Virus record (IMG/VR): IMGVR_UViG_3300025133_007827
Coordinates: 1 to 52,764 of that record
Length of the DNA stretch: 52,764 nt
From: a virus
Reading direction: 5' to 3' (one strand)
In this document: one piece after another, positions 6,457 to 13,322 of the stretch
Position numbering within the stretch: position 1 is the stretch's first letter
How the letters are laid out: each line of letters starts with the position of its first letter
Notes under the pieces: generated by a model
Told to the model about the DNA's origin: nothing
The model's input: the letters and a program-made list of their open reading frames with translations, nothing else
Databases searched by the model: none
Position numbers and translations under genes: made by a program

Positions 6457-7055
6457 TACACTACCTCATCTATCAGTCCATAAGCAAGACACTGTTCAGC
6501 ATCCCATAACAGATCACGTTTCAATATATCATTCAGGTCCTTCATTGGCACGTTAGTGTGTTCCTTATATACTTTTTTAATTGTCTTCATCATTAAATCT
6601 AAATTTTTCTTTTCATCCTCAAAGTTGGCATATGTTCCCCAAAAGCTACTACTCAATTGATGGATCAACATATAAGAGTTTCTGCTCATGAACCGTTTAT
6701 TCCCAACCACACTGATGAAGGTGGCTGCACTTGCTGCAAATCCGTCCACGTACGTGTGGACCGGTACCTTAGATCTCAAAATGGTATCCATACATGATAT
6801 ACCAGCTGTGATGGATCCCCCACCAGAGTTGATTAACAGCTTTATGGGTGGAGCTTCGATATCTAACGTGTTGGATAAATTTAAACTCTTTGATTCTATC
6901 TCACCGAGCTTCTTGTTCAGCTCAGCCGCACTCTCACGATTCACTCCTGCATAGTAGTATATCTTACTATCCTGCACAGCAATGTGTTTTTCGACCTTCC
7001 CAGGTGAACCTGCTTTCTTGTCTGGATTAGACTCGCCCCAATACTTATTTCTCAT
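6456..7055 (-). CDS. clpP: ClpP-like serine protease (ATP-dependent Clp protease proteolytic subunit family)
   Basis: A 199-residue protein matching the ClpP fold. The catalytic triad is visible: Ser109 in DGFAASAATF (GxAASxA motif), His132 in YMLIHQL (MIHQP-like) and Asp181 in KRDLLWDAEQ. INSGGGSITAG at 75-85 is the oxyanion-loop region and AYGLIDEVV is the usual C-terminal end. ClpP forms a 14-subunit chamber working with an AAA+ unfoldase; no ClpX/ClpA is in the window, so it may use the host ATPase. Phage ClpP-like proteins may act in capsid maturation or host protein turnover, but there are no head genes here, so turnover is the likelier role. Confidence 0.92.
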   Translation of the reverse strand: MRNKYWGESNPDKKAGSPGKVEKHIAVQDSKIYYYAGVNRESAAELNKKLGEIESKSLNLSNTLDIEAPPIKLLINSGGGSITAGISCMDTILRSKVPVHTYVDGFAASAATFISVVGNKRFMSRNSYMLIHQLSSSFWGTYANFEDEKKNLDLMMKTIKKVYKEHTNVPMKDLNDILKRDLLWDAEQCLAYGLIDEVV

Positions 7056-7077
7056 TTTTCAAGACTTCCTTATACAA

Positions 7078-7428
7078 TTATATTCCTCCAAATTTCCAAT
7101 GATACGTGTCTCGTATCGATTCATGTTCAGCTCTCCACTGAGTCCATATGTTCTGTGATACCCATACCTCAACATACAGCGATTCAGGAACGAACACAAC
7201 GGTAAAGTTCCTGTGGATGAATGGTGCTATAAAACCTATACCCCAAAAGTTGAGTTCATCCGGATGGCTCGGATCAGGTCCATACCATTTACACCACCAA
7301 AAACTTCCGCGATGGCGTTGCCACCAAGTTGGATCTTCATATCCGTCCATATAGGAGCATGTGTTTATGGGATTTGTTCTGATATCATCCAATCTGATCT
7401 TTCTTATGTCACAATATTTTTTTTTCAC
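7078..7428 (-). CDS. Hypothetical protein, 116 aa, tryptophan-rich
   Basis: Not recognised. The start codon is GTG at 7428, immediately following the stop of the upstream 55-aa gene. The protein holds about 12 Trp and many aromatic residues (WWQRHRGSFWWCKWYG) and ends in alternating strands (FTVVFVPESLYVEVWVSQN). No membrane segment is clear. Confidence 0.65.
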   Translation of the reverse strand: MKKKYCDIRKIRLDDIRTNPINTCSYMDGYEDPTWWQRHRGSFWWCKWYGPDPSHPDELNFWGIGFIAPFIHRNFTVVFVPESLYVEVWVSQNIWTQWRAEHESIRDTYHWKFGGI

Positions 7429-7596
7429 TTATGAAGTCTTCCGGTCAAGCAATGCAGTCAACTTGGCGGTCTCTTTTGCTGATTCGCCCGGCCTGGTTTT
7501 AATCAGAGCTAGCTGCTGTTGTGGTGTCCTAGCATCTCTGAGCTGCTGTCGCTCTAGAGCTTCTTCTCGACGCTGTCTCCGACCATGTTTTGTCAT
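7429..7596 (-). CDS. Small basic hypothetical protein, 55 aa
   Basis: ATG at 7596, TAA at 7429-7431. The product is Arg/Gln/Glu-rich and helical: MTKHGRRQRREEALERQQL, then RTPQQQLALIKTRPGESAKE and a short tail. The pattern (basic start, xPQQQLA, RPGESAKE) recalls small phage proteins of unknown role seen in many tailed phages. Its start overlaps the ligase stop by 4 bases and it ends where the next gene starts. Confidence 0.7.
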   Translation of the reverse strand: MTKHGRRQRREEALERQQLRDARTPQQQLALIKTRPGESAKETAKLTALLDRKTS

Positions 7597-8876
7597 ACCG
7601 TTCTCCTACCCTCTTCAAATACGTACTTGACTACAGGAAACCTTAAAGACTCTTTTCCGTCTTTGTCTTTTGATTTCTCAAAGTATTGTACGGTTATATC
7701 TTTTCCAACGATCAGCTCAGGATTGGCATAATACTTGACTCTATCATCAAGACTGAATCCGGATCCTACAGAAACCGTATTTCCTTTATGCTCAATGAGT
7801 ACGTTGGTGAGAGTTTCAATGGTCTTCTCGAGACCGGTCTCCTTATCTATCATGCGAAATGGTCCGACTTCAATATCCTTAACCACATATTCATCATCAT
7901 GCATCTTCTTCATCTTCAACAGAGCTCTGGTTCTCTTACCTTCGTAGGGAGCATCTGCTCTTCGAATCATATATCCTTCCCAACCACTCTCTACCGCACT
8001 GTCTAATTTTGCAACAGCATCTGCCTCTGAAGTGATCCTTTCCATTTCTAATTTATTGATGTGCTCACAAGCCGCGAAACGAACGATTCTTAACATTCTG
8101 GACCGAGTCGTCTGATCGGAGTATCCTTTATCGAATTCATCCAATGTGAGTGAATCAAATACGATGAACATCGGATCTTCAATCGTGTAATCTTTGCGTT
8201 TGATCTGACTAACGATAGCTTTGTAATCTTCAGTACCACTTTCATCCATCACGCACATTTCACCATCAAGGACAAAATTGTCTGTCTCTATTTCTTCCAA
8301 CTCTTTCTTCAACACATCTAGTGTTGTGAACTCATTACCAGCTCGAGAGAAGAACTTCACAATACCGTTTTCTTTTCGAGCGAGTACTCTAACACCATCG
8401 AGCTTTCTTGATCCTAACCACTGCTCTTTATTCCAATCAATCTTATGAGCATGGTCCTCAAACTTCTGAGCAAGAGCCACATCGAATTGTGGAATGAGTT
8501 TTAGCCAAACCTTGTTGATCAGCTTGGCATCTGTGCGAGTCTTGAGATTCTTATCGAGAATCTTATAAATTAATTCAGTCCATTCGTCTTCCGTATCAGC
8601 AATAAAACCATTAAGGATACCAATAGCATCATGACCTGTAAGTTTTCTATCCACTAAATCATCAAGAATATCAAACAGATTATCATAATGACAATCAGCA
8701 ACTAAATCGCTTTTCTTAATAAGCTGAGAAGACTTGACACCGTACTTCCGATACGGATCATAAGTGTATTCGAGTACCTTCTTCAGGTCAGGATATTTTC
8801 TCAAGATATCCATTTTTTCATTTTTTGAATTAGTGTCGTTGAGCTCGTCAACCATTTGGGATAATCTATAAAACAT
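7593..8876 (-). CDS. ATP-dependent DNA ligase
   Basis: About 427 residues. I use the ATG at 8876, preceded by GGAGA at about 8 bases, instead of an upstream frame extension to 8909 that overlaps another gene. The adenylation-domain motifs are visible: the nucleotidylated Lys in GSRKLDGVRV (about residue 158), FVLDGEMCV (motif III-like), GWEGYMIRR (motif IV) and ALLKMKKMHDDEYVV (motif V). A C-terminal OB domain follows. Ligase seals nicks during replication and repair, as T4 gp30 does. The N-terminal 140 residues form the DNA-binding domain. Confidence 0.93.
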   Translation of the reverse strand: MFYRLSQMVDELNDTNSKNEKMDILRKYPDLKKVLEYTYDPYRKYGVKSSQLIKKSDLVADCHYDNLFDILDDLVDRKLTGHDAIGILNGFIADTEDEWTELIYKILDKNLKTRTDAKLINKVWLKLIPQFDVALAQKFEDHAHKIDWNKEQWLGSRKLDGVRVLARKENGIVKFFSRAGNEFTTLDVLKKELEEIETDNFVLDGEMCVMDESGTEDYKAIVSQIKRKDYTIEDPMFIVFDSLTLDEFDKGYSDQTTRSRMLRIVRFAACEHINKLEMERITSEADAVAKLDSAVESGWEGYMIRRADAPYEGKRTRALLKMKKMHDDEYVVKDIEVGPFRMIDKETGLEKTIETLTNVLIEHKGNTVSVGSGFSLDDRVKYYANPELIVGKDITVQYFEKSKDKDGKESLRFPVVKYVFEEGRRTV

Positions 8877-8878
8877 AT

Positions 8879-9325
8879 TTATCTGTCTCCTAAATGCTCT
8901 GGTTCCCAAATCTCACCCGATACCTGTGGATAGGCATCCCATGGATCGTAATCATCCCAAGTGGATTTCCACTCAGACTCTGTCTTTGCAAGGTCCCAAC
9001 CTTCCTGGAACTCTCTCTCATCGTCTGGTGAAAAACTTTGTGCGTTCCGCGTTTCCCCAAAATCTTTTTCAGTGACATCTTGTACTTTGATGTCAGGTCC
9101 ACCATCAACGACTAGAAAGACATCCACGAGTTCGAACCTGTCACGATAGATTGGATCCGAGTACAAACTGAGTTCATGAAATAAGTCATTTTCCCAATAC
9201 ATTGTCTCCGTGTAAGTGTACGACTTGCCATGTTCTTTATACTGTATGCGATACGTCTGTGGTTGATCAAGACGATCGTCATCCTTATCAGTTTGATCAA
9301 AATGCTTATCAGTGTTGTATTCCAT
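8879..9325 (-). CDS. Hypothetical acidic protein, 148 aa
   Basis: Not recognised. Very rich in Asp, Glu, Trp and Tyr, with an acidic tail (KSTWDDYDPWDAYPQVSGE). AAAGGAG lies before the ATG at 9325. It is the first gene after a roughly 200-base leader and promoter, directly upstream of the ligase. A DNA-mimic role would fit such acidity but there is no direct sign of it. Confidence 0.65.
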   Translation of the reverse strand: MEYNTDKHFDQTDKDDDRLDQPQTYRIQYKEHGKSYTYTETMYWENDLFHELSLYSDPIYRDRFELVDVFLVVDGGPDIKVQDVTEKDFGETRNAQSFSPDDEREFQEGWDLAKTESEWKSTWDDYDPWDAYPQVSGEIWEPEHLGDR

Positions 9326-9536
9326 TGTGCTACTCCTTTTAAGGTTTTTGTCCGTGAGAACCCTAACTCATCGCCTGTGATGTCTCGTCACACCACTCAG
9401 GACTTTTGGTGATGTGGTTAGTACATTCTACCCTAGCTCGTTTTTACCAGCCTAACTTGGTGAGCTTCAAATGGGCTTTCTCTAATTCATCGGTATTGTC
9501 TCCTTTTGATAGTATTCTCCTTTTTTAACATGCTCT
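9326..9536 (-). promoter_or_regulatory. Long untranslated leader of the ligase operon with a stem-loop
   Basis: Between the promoter at 9537-9565 and the ATG at 9325 lie about 200 bases with no convincing gene. On the minus strand it contains a hairpin at 9396-9377 (7-base arms GTGGTGT and ACATCAC, one G-T wobble, loop GACGAG) extended by CCT/AGG to 9374-9401, and two AAGGAG-like sites (about 9498 and 9517). A short peptide-like frame lies near 9450-9515 but has no normal start codon. No known riboswitch family was recognised. Confidence 0.45.
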
Positions 9537-9576
9537 AATATACACCAAATATCAACGCAAGGCAACAGTTTATTTT
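9517..9576 (-). repeat. Duplicated 60-base promoter block, copy 1
   Basis: Bases 9517-9543 are identical to 10973-10999 (27 bases), and 9553-9576 match 11009-11032 with two differences in 24 bases; the 9 bases between differ. The conserved parts are the -35 with its upstream AT-rich side, the -10, the start region and the AAGGAG site. Confidence 0.85.
9537..9565 (-). promoter_or_regulatory. Sigma70-like promoter, copy 1 of a duplicated promoter
   Basis: Minus strand: TTGCCT at 9565-9560, 17-base spacer, TATATT at 9542-9537. The whole block is nearly identical to the promoter at 10993-11021. It would drive the 148-aa gene, ligase and genes further left. Confidence 0.7.
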
Positions 9577-9602
9577 AAATGAGCTTGTAACTCTGATTTC
9601 AT

Positions 9603-9917
9603 TTAATCTGCGTACCATCGTGTATGTCCGTCATATGGCAATTTCATTAAAAAGTAGTACTTATCGTCGATGGAAAATGCTTCATTGACCGCAAATGGGT
9701 TTGTTTCTTCAAAGATGACACGCTCCTTCAGTATCTCCATGGTTTCATCAGACTGCACTGGTACTAAGGATTCTACTTGAATTGGACGTAAGATTTCAAT
9801 CTCAAACGGACACTCTAAATCATATGTTGGTATGAGCCTGTAAGGCACCATCTCCACTGATTGCTGTCCCGACAGTATAGTGAAAAACAACAGTATCAGT
9901 ATTCTGTTAATCATCAT
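9603..9917 (-). CDS. Small exported protein, 104 aa
   Basis: Not recognised. Residues 1-18 form a signal peptide (MINRILILLFFTILSGQQS). The mature part is soluble and acidic with many Pro and Glu (ECPFEIEILRPIQVES). It is the last gene before the promoter at 9537-9565 and overlaps the stop of the SWIM-like gene by 4 bases. Confidence 0.65.
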   Translation of the reverse strand: MMINRILILLFFTILSGQQSVEMVPYRLIPTYDLECPFEIEILRPIQVESLVPVQSDETMEILKERVIFEETNPFAVNEAFSIDDKYYFLMKLPYDGHTRWYAD

Positions 9918-10129
9918 GATGACATCCTTTTCTTAAATGAATTACTCAGTTCTGTAACATGGTTGCACTTCTTACGGAACATGTGTCCCTTACAGTTACA
10001 TGAGTATTTTCTCTGATAGGGGTCCCAGGTGACCGTATAGTGATCACCTTTGGAACCTGTAACCCTCCACTGGTTCTCCACGAGGATTTCCCCGTCAAAT
10101 TTTTCTATCAGGTAATCAACCAGATTCAT
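9914..10129 (-). CDS. SWIM-type zinc finger protein, 71 aa
   Basis: I use the ATG at 10129, which overlaps the upstream TGA; the frame extends to 10141. The protein contains YSCNCKGHMFRKKCNHV, matching the SWIM CxCx(n)CxH zinc motif, preceded by WDPYQRKY. SWIM domains bind DNA or protein partners. It is short for a SWIM protein and has little else, so it is probably an adaptor or DNA-binding accessory protein. Confidence 0.7.
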   Translation of the reverse strand: MNLVDYLIEKFDGEILVENQWRVTGSKGDHYTVTWDPYQRKYSCNCKGHMFRKKCNHVTELSNSFKKRMSS

Positions 10130-10410
10130 GCAGGAAGCCATTCAGTCCGGACCGGTTTGACTACATGATTACCAAACTGATCCCTCGAATGCATCATGTA
10201 AGTGTAATATTCCGGTGCGTCCGGATCAGCCTCGCTGACCAACTCAATAGTGTCTTCGTATATTTCAACAAGTTCACCTACTGATTCCACACCAACAGCT
10301 GTGTATTCATTACCAGCTTCATCATAACCGAGAACTTCAACTTCTCTGTCATGACCGTGATTGTCACAGACATCTACGACTTCACTAAAAGTAATTCCAT
10401 TAATTTTCAT
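10126..10410 (-). CDS. Hypothetical acidic protein, 94 aa
   Basis: Not recognised. Strongly acidic in the middle (VGELVEIYEDTIELVSEADP), alternating strands at both ends, no membrane segment. GGAG lies 8 bases before its ATG, inside the end of the upstream 43-aa gene with which it overlaps by 11 bases. Confidence 0.65.
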   Translation of the reverse strand: MKINGITFSEVVDVCDNHGHDREVEVLGYDEAGNEYTAVGVESVGELVEIYEDTIELVSEADPDAPEYYTYMMHSRDQFGNHVVKPVRTEWLPA

Positions 10411-10531
10411 TTTTGACTCCTTTTTTAATTTTTATTGTTCCTATCACGCGTTCTCTGATCTTACCTCTACCAGCATCGATACATAACACGCGTTTACCGT
10501 TACGCCATTGAATCCAAACATCTCCCCGCAT
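10400..10531 (-). CDS. Small basic hypothetical protein, 43 aa
   Basis: ATG at 10531 with GGAG about 8 bases upstream, TAA at 10400-10402. The product starts MRGDVWIQWRNGKRVLCID and ends in a lysine-rich tail. Its pattern of two short strands and basic turns could be an SH3-like or OB-like mini fold. Overlap with the downstream start supports it as a coupled gene. Confidence 0.6.
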   Translation of the reverse strand: MRGDVWIQWRNGKRVLCIDAGRGKIRERVIGTIKIKKGVKNEN

Positions 10532-10561
10532 TATCGGACTCCTACGATTGTAGGCTGCATA

Positions 10562-10966
10562 TTATTTTGTCTCCTGAAGCTTCTTTAAACTGTCCATGTA
10601 CAGTGGTCCTGTCCATCTATTCCACTCATCATATGTTTCTTGATTTGCAAAGATTGAACCCCGCACATGCTTAGCTGGTTGTAGACGAGTAGCTGATTTG
10701 AATACGTCACCTATCCTGTAAGGTATGCCCTTGTGTACACCATCAACTTTTGCTACAAAGGCCATCACACTGTTCTGAAAAGAAATCTTATCAAACTTCC
10801 GTCCGGGACGTACAATTGCATGAGCCCCTACCAGATCTTTTTTGTGCAGCGATTTCCGAAACTCATCCGTTAAGTCTCTATCTTTCCATTTCCACTCCAT
10901 GAAATTTGTGTGATAGTGTCCAACGTACTTCTTTAAATGCTCAGAATACATCTCTCGATTGTTCAT
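10562..10966 (-). CDS. Hypothetical protein, 134 aa
   Basis: Not recognised. The ATG at 10966 is preferred over 10987 because AAAAAAGGAG lies 6-7 bases before it and the upstream ATG falls within the presumed transcript start. Soluble, basic, with DLVGAHAIVRPGRKFDKISF and an aromatic end (DEWNRWTGPLYMDSLKKL). It is the first gene behind promoter copy 2 and would have a very short leader. Confidence 0.65.
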   Translation of the reverse strand: MNNREMYSEHLKKYVGHYHTNFMEWKWKDRDLTDEFRKSLHKKDLVGAHAIVRPGRKFDKISFQNSVMAFVAKVDGVHKGIPYRIGDVFKSATRLQPAKHVRGSIFANQETYDEWNRWTGPLYMDSLKKLQETK

Positions 10967-10972
10967 GCTTAA

Positions 10973-11032
10973 CTCCTTTTTTAACATGCTCTAATATACG
11001 GTAAAAAACAACGCGAGGCAACGGTTTATTTT
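10973..11032 (-). repeat. Duplicated 60-base promoter block, copy 2
   Basis: Same arrangement as 9517-9576: 27 identical bases, a 9-base variable spacer, 24 bases with two differences. Here the AAGGAG site of the block directly serves the ATG at 10966. Confidence 0.85.
10993..11021 (-). promoter_or_regulatory. Sigma70-like promoter, copy 2
   Basis: Minus strand: TTGCCT at 11021-11016, 17-base spacer, TATATT at 10998-10993; expected transcript start near 10986. The stop of the upstream gene is at 11052, so the promoter fills the whole intergenic space. Confidence 0.7.
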
Positions 11033-11051
11033 GGATAAATATGTTTTTTAA

Positions 11052-11294
11052 TCACGCATCGCCCCCAACTTCATTTGTTTGAAGTTTAACTAATTCTACC
11101 GCATCTTTTATAGGATCATCATCTTCTATCAATTTATCTATATCATCATTGATGAAACCCTTGGTCAGACCAGTAACAAACGTTTTTGCTACTTCCAGCC
11201 TTCGCTTGAATTCGATTTTTCTTTTCTTTTGATCCTGTTCTGATAACTCTTCAAATGGAGTTTTCATTAATTTCATATAATCTTTATGTTTCAT
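11052..11294 (-). CDS. Hypothetical protein, 80 aa
   Basis: Not recognised. The ATG at 11294 overlaps the stop of the 54-aa membrane protein gene (ATGA), which makes it a better start than the frame extension to 11363. Charged and helical, with KLMKTPFEELSEQDQKKRK and an acidic end region (INDDIDKLIEDDDPIKDAVE). Confidence 0.6.
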   Translation of the reverse strand: MKHKDYMKLMKTPFEELSEQDQKKRKIEFKRRLEVAKTFVTGLTKGFINDDIDKLIEDDDPIKDAVELVKLQTNEVGGDA

Positions 11295-11455
11295 ATTCCC
11301 CATCCCATTATTACAAAATGAAAAAACAAATACCCAGCTAAAATCCATATGACCATTTTCCAATATTCACTTCGCACGTCAGAGTGAGTTACTCTTTTTT
11401 TGGTGTATAAATCTTCTTTAGTTAGTCTTTTGTCACCATACCAGTTTCTAGCCAT
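11291..11455 (-). CDS. Small membrane protein, 54 aa
   Basis: ATG at 11455, TGA at 11291-11293. Residues 1-32 are polar and basic (MARNWYGDKRLTKEDLYTKK...), and residues 33-53 form one hydrophobic segment (MVIWILAGYLFFHFVIMGWG). Start and stop overlap both neighbours by 4-8 bases, so it is very likely a coupled gene encoding a single-pass protein with the N-terminus inside. Confidence 0.7.
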   Translation of the reverse strand: MARNWYGDKRLTKEDLYTKKRVTHSDVRSEYWKMVIWILAGYLFFHFVIMGWGI

Positions 11456-11594
11456 ACAATACCCACATCACTAATTTATAGACACCATACCAACTAAAAA
11501 AAGTAAATGCAGGTATAAACACTAACCACACAAATACTCTAAACCAATCAATTCTTCTTTTCAATCTGTCTGTTCTTTCTACTGTTAGCTTCAC
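11448..11594 (-). CDS. Small membrane protein, 48 aa, GTG start
   Basis: GTG at 11594 overlaps the upstream stop (GTGA), TAG at 11448-11450. A basic N-terminus (KLTVERTDRLKRRIDW) is followed by a hydrophobic segment (FRVFVWLVFIPAFTFFSWYG) and a second hydrophobic end (YKLVMWVLYG). Coupled to the next membrane protein by an 8-base overlap. Confidence 0.65.
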   Translation of the reverse strand: MKLTVERTDRLKRRIDWFRVFVWLVFIPAFTFFSWYGVYKLVMWVLYG

Positions 11595-11824
11595 TCGTGC
11601 GTCTTTTCCATGTCATATATCCAATCAATAATATAATAAAACGGATTTACGTTTTTTTTGACCTTCTCAGTTTTTTCTTTTCTTTGTCGATCGACACCAA
11701 ATATTTTATCCCATCTATCTGACCACTCTTTTACGGATATACCTATTCTTGGGACATCTCCCTTTCCAGCATCTGATTTTTTCCGGAAAAGTGGTTTGGA
11801 AGATCCCTTCTTTGTTTTCTTCAT
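11591..11824 (-). CDS. Hypothetical basic protein, 77 aa
   Basis: Not recognised as a family with known function. It contains SDAGKGDVPRIGISVKEWSDRW; the DAGKGDxPR motif is recurrent in small phage proteins. Basic at the N-terminus (MKKTKKGSSKPLFRKK), aromatic near the end. It overlaps both neighbours by 4 bases. Confidence 0.65.
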   Translation of the reverse strand: MKKTKKGSSKPLFRKKSDAGKGDVPRIGISVKEWSDRWDKIFGVDRQRKEKTEKVKKNVNPFYYIIDWIYDMEKTHE

Positions 11825-12264
11825 TTACTGACCTCTTTAATCCGACGATTGAACTTCTTATACATCCTATTCAGAGCTACCATTTGACCATCAGTGATAC
11901 TAAATCTCCACGTAGCCTGTTGCTCGATGCTGTTTATAAATAGTTTTGTCCGTTCCACATAATCCGCAGAATAATTAGCCCCCTCGAGTCTATTTCTCAG
12001 CCGGTTTAGCTTTCTGAAGATTCTTTCTCGGTCGGTGCGTTTTTGTACCGACTTGTTTGGATCCTTCCAATCATGATAGGTTTTGATGATTTTATTAATT
12101 GCCGTGAACATCTTTGGTGTGATATATCTTCCTGTATCCACGGCCGTCTTCATATCAGCGATGAACCCACGATAGCTGCTGCTATCATGTGGCAAGTATG
12201 TTTTGTCTTTGAGTATTTCACCTAACGTATCTCGTTGAACTCTTTTAGTCGTGGGGTATTGCAT
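11821..12264 (-). CDS. Hypothetical basic helical protein, 147 aa
   Basis: Not recognised. I place the start at ATG 12264 because the promoter at 12270-12298 would start transcription at about 12263, excluding the frame extension to 12291. The protein is basic and helical with many Arg and Lys (KLNRLRNRLEG, YKKFNRRIKEVSK). Nucleic-acid binding is plausible but not shown. The transcript appears leaderless. Confidence 0.6.
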   Translation of the reverse strand: MQYPTTKRVQRDTLGEILKDKTYLPHDSSSYRGFIADMKTAVDTGRYITPKMFTAINKIIKTYHDWKDPNKSVQKRTDRERIFRKLNRLRNRLEGANYSADYVERTKLFINSIEQQATWRFSITDGQMVALNRMYKKFNRRIKEVSK

Positions 12265-12269
12265 ACAAG

Positions 12270-12298
12270 AGAATACGCTAAAATTTGACACAAGTCAA
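12270..12298 (-). promoter_or_regulatory. Strong sigma70-like promoter
   Basis: Minus strand: TTGACT at 12298-12293, 17-base spacer, TATTCT at 12275-12270. The ATG at 12264 starts 5 bases after the -10, so translation would begin at the very 5' end of the transcript. Confidence 0.75.
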
Positions 12299-12317
12299 CA
12301 GCTTTTTTTGTGTTTTT

Positions 12318-12350
12318 GACCCATCCGTTGAATTGCTCAACGGAGGCGTC
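12318..12350 (-). other. Stem-loop after the stop of the 60-aa gene
   Basis: The minus strand folds into a hairpin with 14-base arms, 12 of 14 paired (perfect core CCGTTGA/TCAACGG at 12325-12343, loop GCAAT). It begins 3 bases after the TAG at 12354-12356. An A-rich, not U-rich, tract follows, so it is not a standard intrinsic terminator in this direction. Confidence 0.65.
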
Positions 12351-12353
12351 AGA

Positions 12354-12536
12354 CTAGATCGGTTCGCTCACCGTCCATGGATCAACGTTATGTCCATCAT
12401 CTAGATCATCAACATCTTGGATCAACCGATAAACTAAATCCTGTATGTCAAACAATTCAGCGGAATCCGGAAGTTTCATGTCATCCAGTTGATCTTGAAT
12501 TTCTCTGAGTCGGTTTAATAATTCTGCAACGGTCAT
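12354..12536 (-). CDS. Hypothetical acidic protein, 60 aa
   Basis: Not recognised. Helical and acidic, with heptad-like leucines (VAELLNRLREIQDQLDDM) and a polar end (DDLDDGHNVDPWTVSEPI). Last gene before the stem-loop and promoter at 12270-12350. Confidence 0.6.
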   Translation of the reverse strand: MTVAELLNRLREIQDQLDDMKLPDSAELFDIQDLVYRLIQDVDDLDDGHNVDPWTVSEPI

Positions 12537-12547
12537 TTTCTAACTCC

Positions 12548-12760
12548 TTAATCTGCTTCTACTTCTATACTAATGGTGTTATCGCTTCCTGGTCTTTCAT
12601 TTTCTAAATCCCAATCTAATTCCCACACCCAATCAGGGACATTTGCGATGTCTCCGTCTCTTTTTTGCCATTTAAGATATTCTTCTTTTTGGTCTTCTGT
12701 GATTTCAGCTTGAAACCAACATTCATTTTCTTGTATTTCAAATTTTTCCAATATTGGCAT
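12548..12760 (-). CDS. Hypothetical acidic protein, 70 aa
   Basis: Not recognised. Glu, Asp and Trp-rich (WVWELDWDLENERPG), beginning with alternating strands. No membrane segment. Separated by only 3 bases from the upstream gene. Confidence 0.6.
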   Translation of the reverse strand: MPILEKFEIQENECWFQAEITEDQKEEYLKWQKRDGDIANVPDWVWELDWDLENERPGSDNTISIEVEAD

Positions 12761-12763
12761 TAT

Positions 12764-12991
12764 CTATCCTTCATATTTCTTCTTTACTATCACAGCGTCA
12801 GTAATTCTATCTTTGACTTCCTGGTGCTGCAGAACAGGAGATAGCCCATGGACGAAATGATAACTCCCACTCATTTCCGATGGTTCTTCTGTGTAATCTG
12901 TTACCACTTCAGTAGCCAACTCAGAAATCTCATCCATCAGCTGTTGTAGTTCAGCTTCCTGACTAGGAGTCTTTTTTAGTTCTTTGCCCAT
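12764..12991 (-). CDS. Hypothetical protein, 75 aa
   Basis: Not recognised. Acidic helical N-terminal half (QEAELQQLMDEISELATEV) and a mixed C-terminus. Overlaps the upstream gene by 29 bases, long for this region, so the first Met codon may not be the true start; no later Met is well placed, the next being at residue 19. Confidence 0.55.
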   Translation of the reverse strand: MGKELKKTPSQEAELQQLMDEISELATEVVTDYTEEPSEMSGSYHFVHGLSPVLQHQEVKDRITDAVIVKKKYEG

Positions 12992-13172
12992 ATGCTTCTA
13001 TATCCAGTTCATCAATATACCAGATTCTACCTACCGGGTCAGTCACCCGTAGATCATGATCTGGGAATCCTATCTCTTCAATCTTTACGATGGTACCTTC
13101 TTCCAACAATCCATCAACGGTGTATATGTTACGTTTAACCTGTACCTTATCGCCTGTGCTGACTTTTATCAT
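12963..13172 (-). CDS. Hypothetical small beta protein (SH3-like), 69 aa
   Basis: Not named. The sequence GDKVQVKRNIYTVDG...GTIVKIEEIGFPDHDLRV...GRIWYIDELDIEAYG has the strand-turn pattern of SH3-like or KOW-type folds. Phages carry many such small proteins. It overlaps the 75-aa gene downstream and the 50-aa basic gene upstream. Confidence 0.6.
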   Translation of the reverse strand: MIKVSTGDKVQVKRNIYTVDGLLEEGTIVKIEEIGFPDHDLRVTDPVGRIWYIDELDIEAYGQRTKKDS

Positions 13173-13321
13173 CTTCTTCCAAACCCGGGTGTCTGTGGAC
13201 CGTTTGATTTCTCCTTAGCCAACCACTTTTTGTGTTGAACTGCAGTTCTGCCTTCAGTAGCCCACTTTTTATTTAATGCTGCTTTTTTACGTTTTCTGTC
13301 TTTAGCTTTTTTGTTTGGCAT
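13169..13321 (-). CDS. Small very basic protein, 50 aa
   Basis: I place the start at ATG 13321, just after the stop of the HNH-like gene; the frame extends to 13351. The product is Lys/Arg-rich (MPNKKAKDRKRKKAALNKKW) and ends GPQTPGFGRR. It could bind nucleic acid. No family recognised. Confidence 0.6.
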   Translation of the reverse strand: MPNKKAKDRKRKKAALNKKWATEGRTAVQHKKWLAKEKSNGPQTPGFGRR

Positions 13322-13322
13322 A

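Noticed and set aside
6456-7055. Head maturation protease
   Set aside because: The ClpP-like protease has no capsid or portal gene nearby, so a structural maturation role was not assigned.
9440-9530. Short peptide-like frame in the ligase leader ending in LKLTKLGW
   Set aside because: The frame lacks an ATG, GTG or TTG at a suitable place after the AAGGAG sites; only an ATA would fit, so it was kept as leader sequence.
9326-9536. tRNA or hammerhead ribozyme in the leader
   Set aside because: No T-loop consensus GGTTCRAAYCC with matching acceptor stem and no CUGAUGA/GAAA core were found; only a simple hairpin is supported.
12318-12350. Intrinsic terminator at the hairpin
   Set aside because: The hairpin is good, but the bases after it on the minus strand are A-rich instead of a U-tract, so a terminator was not called.
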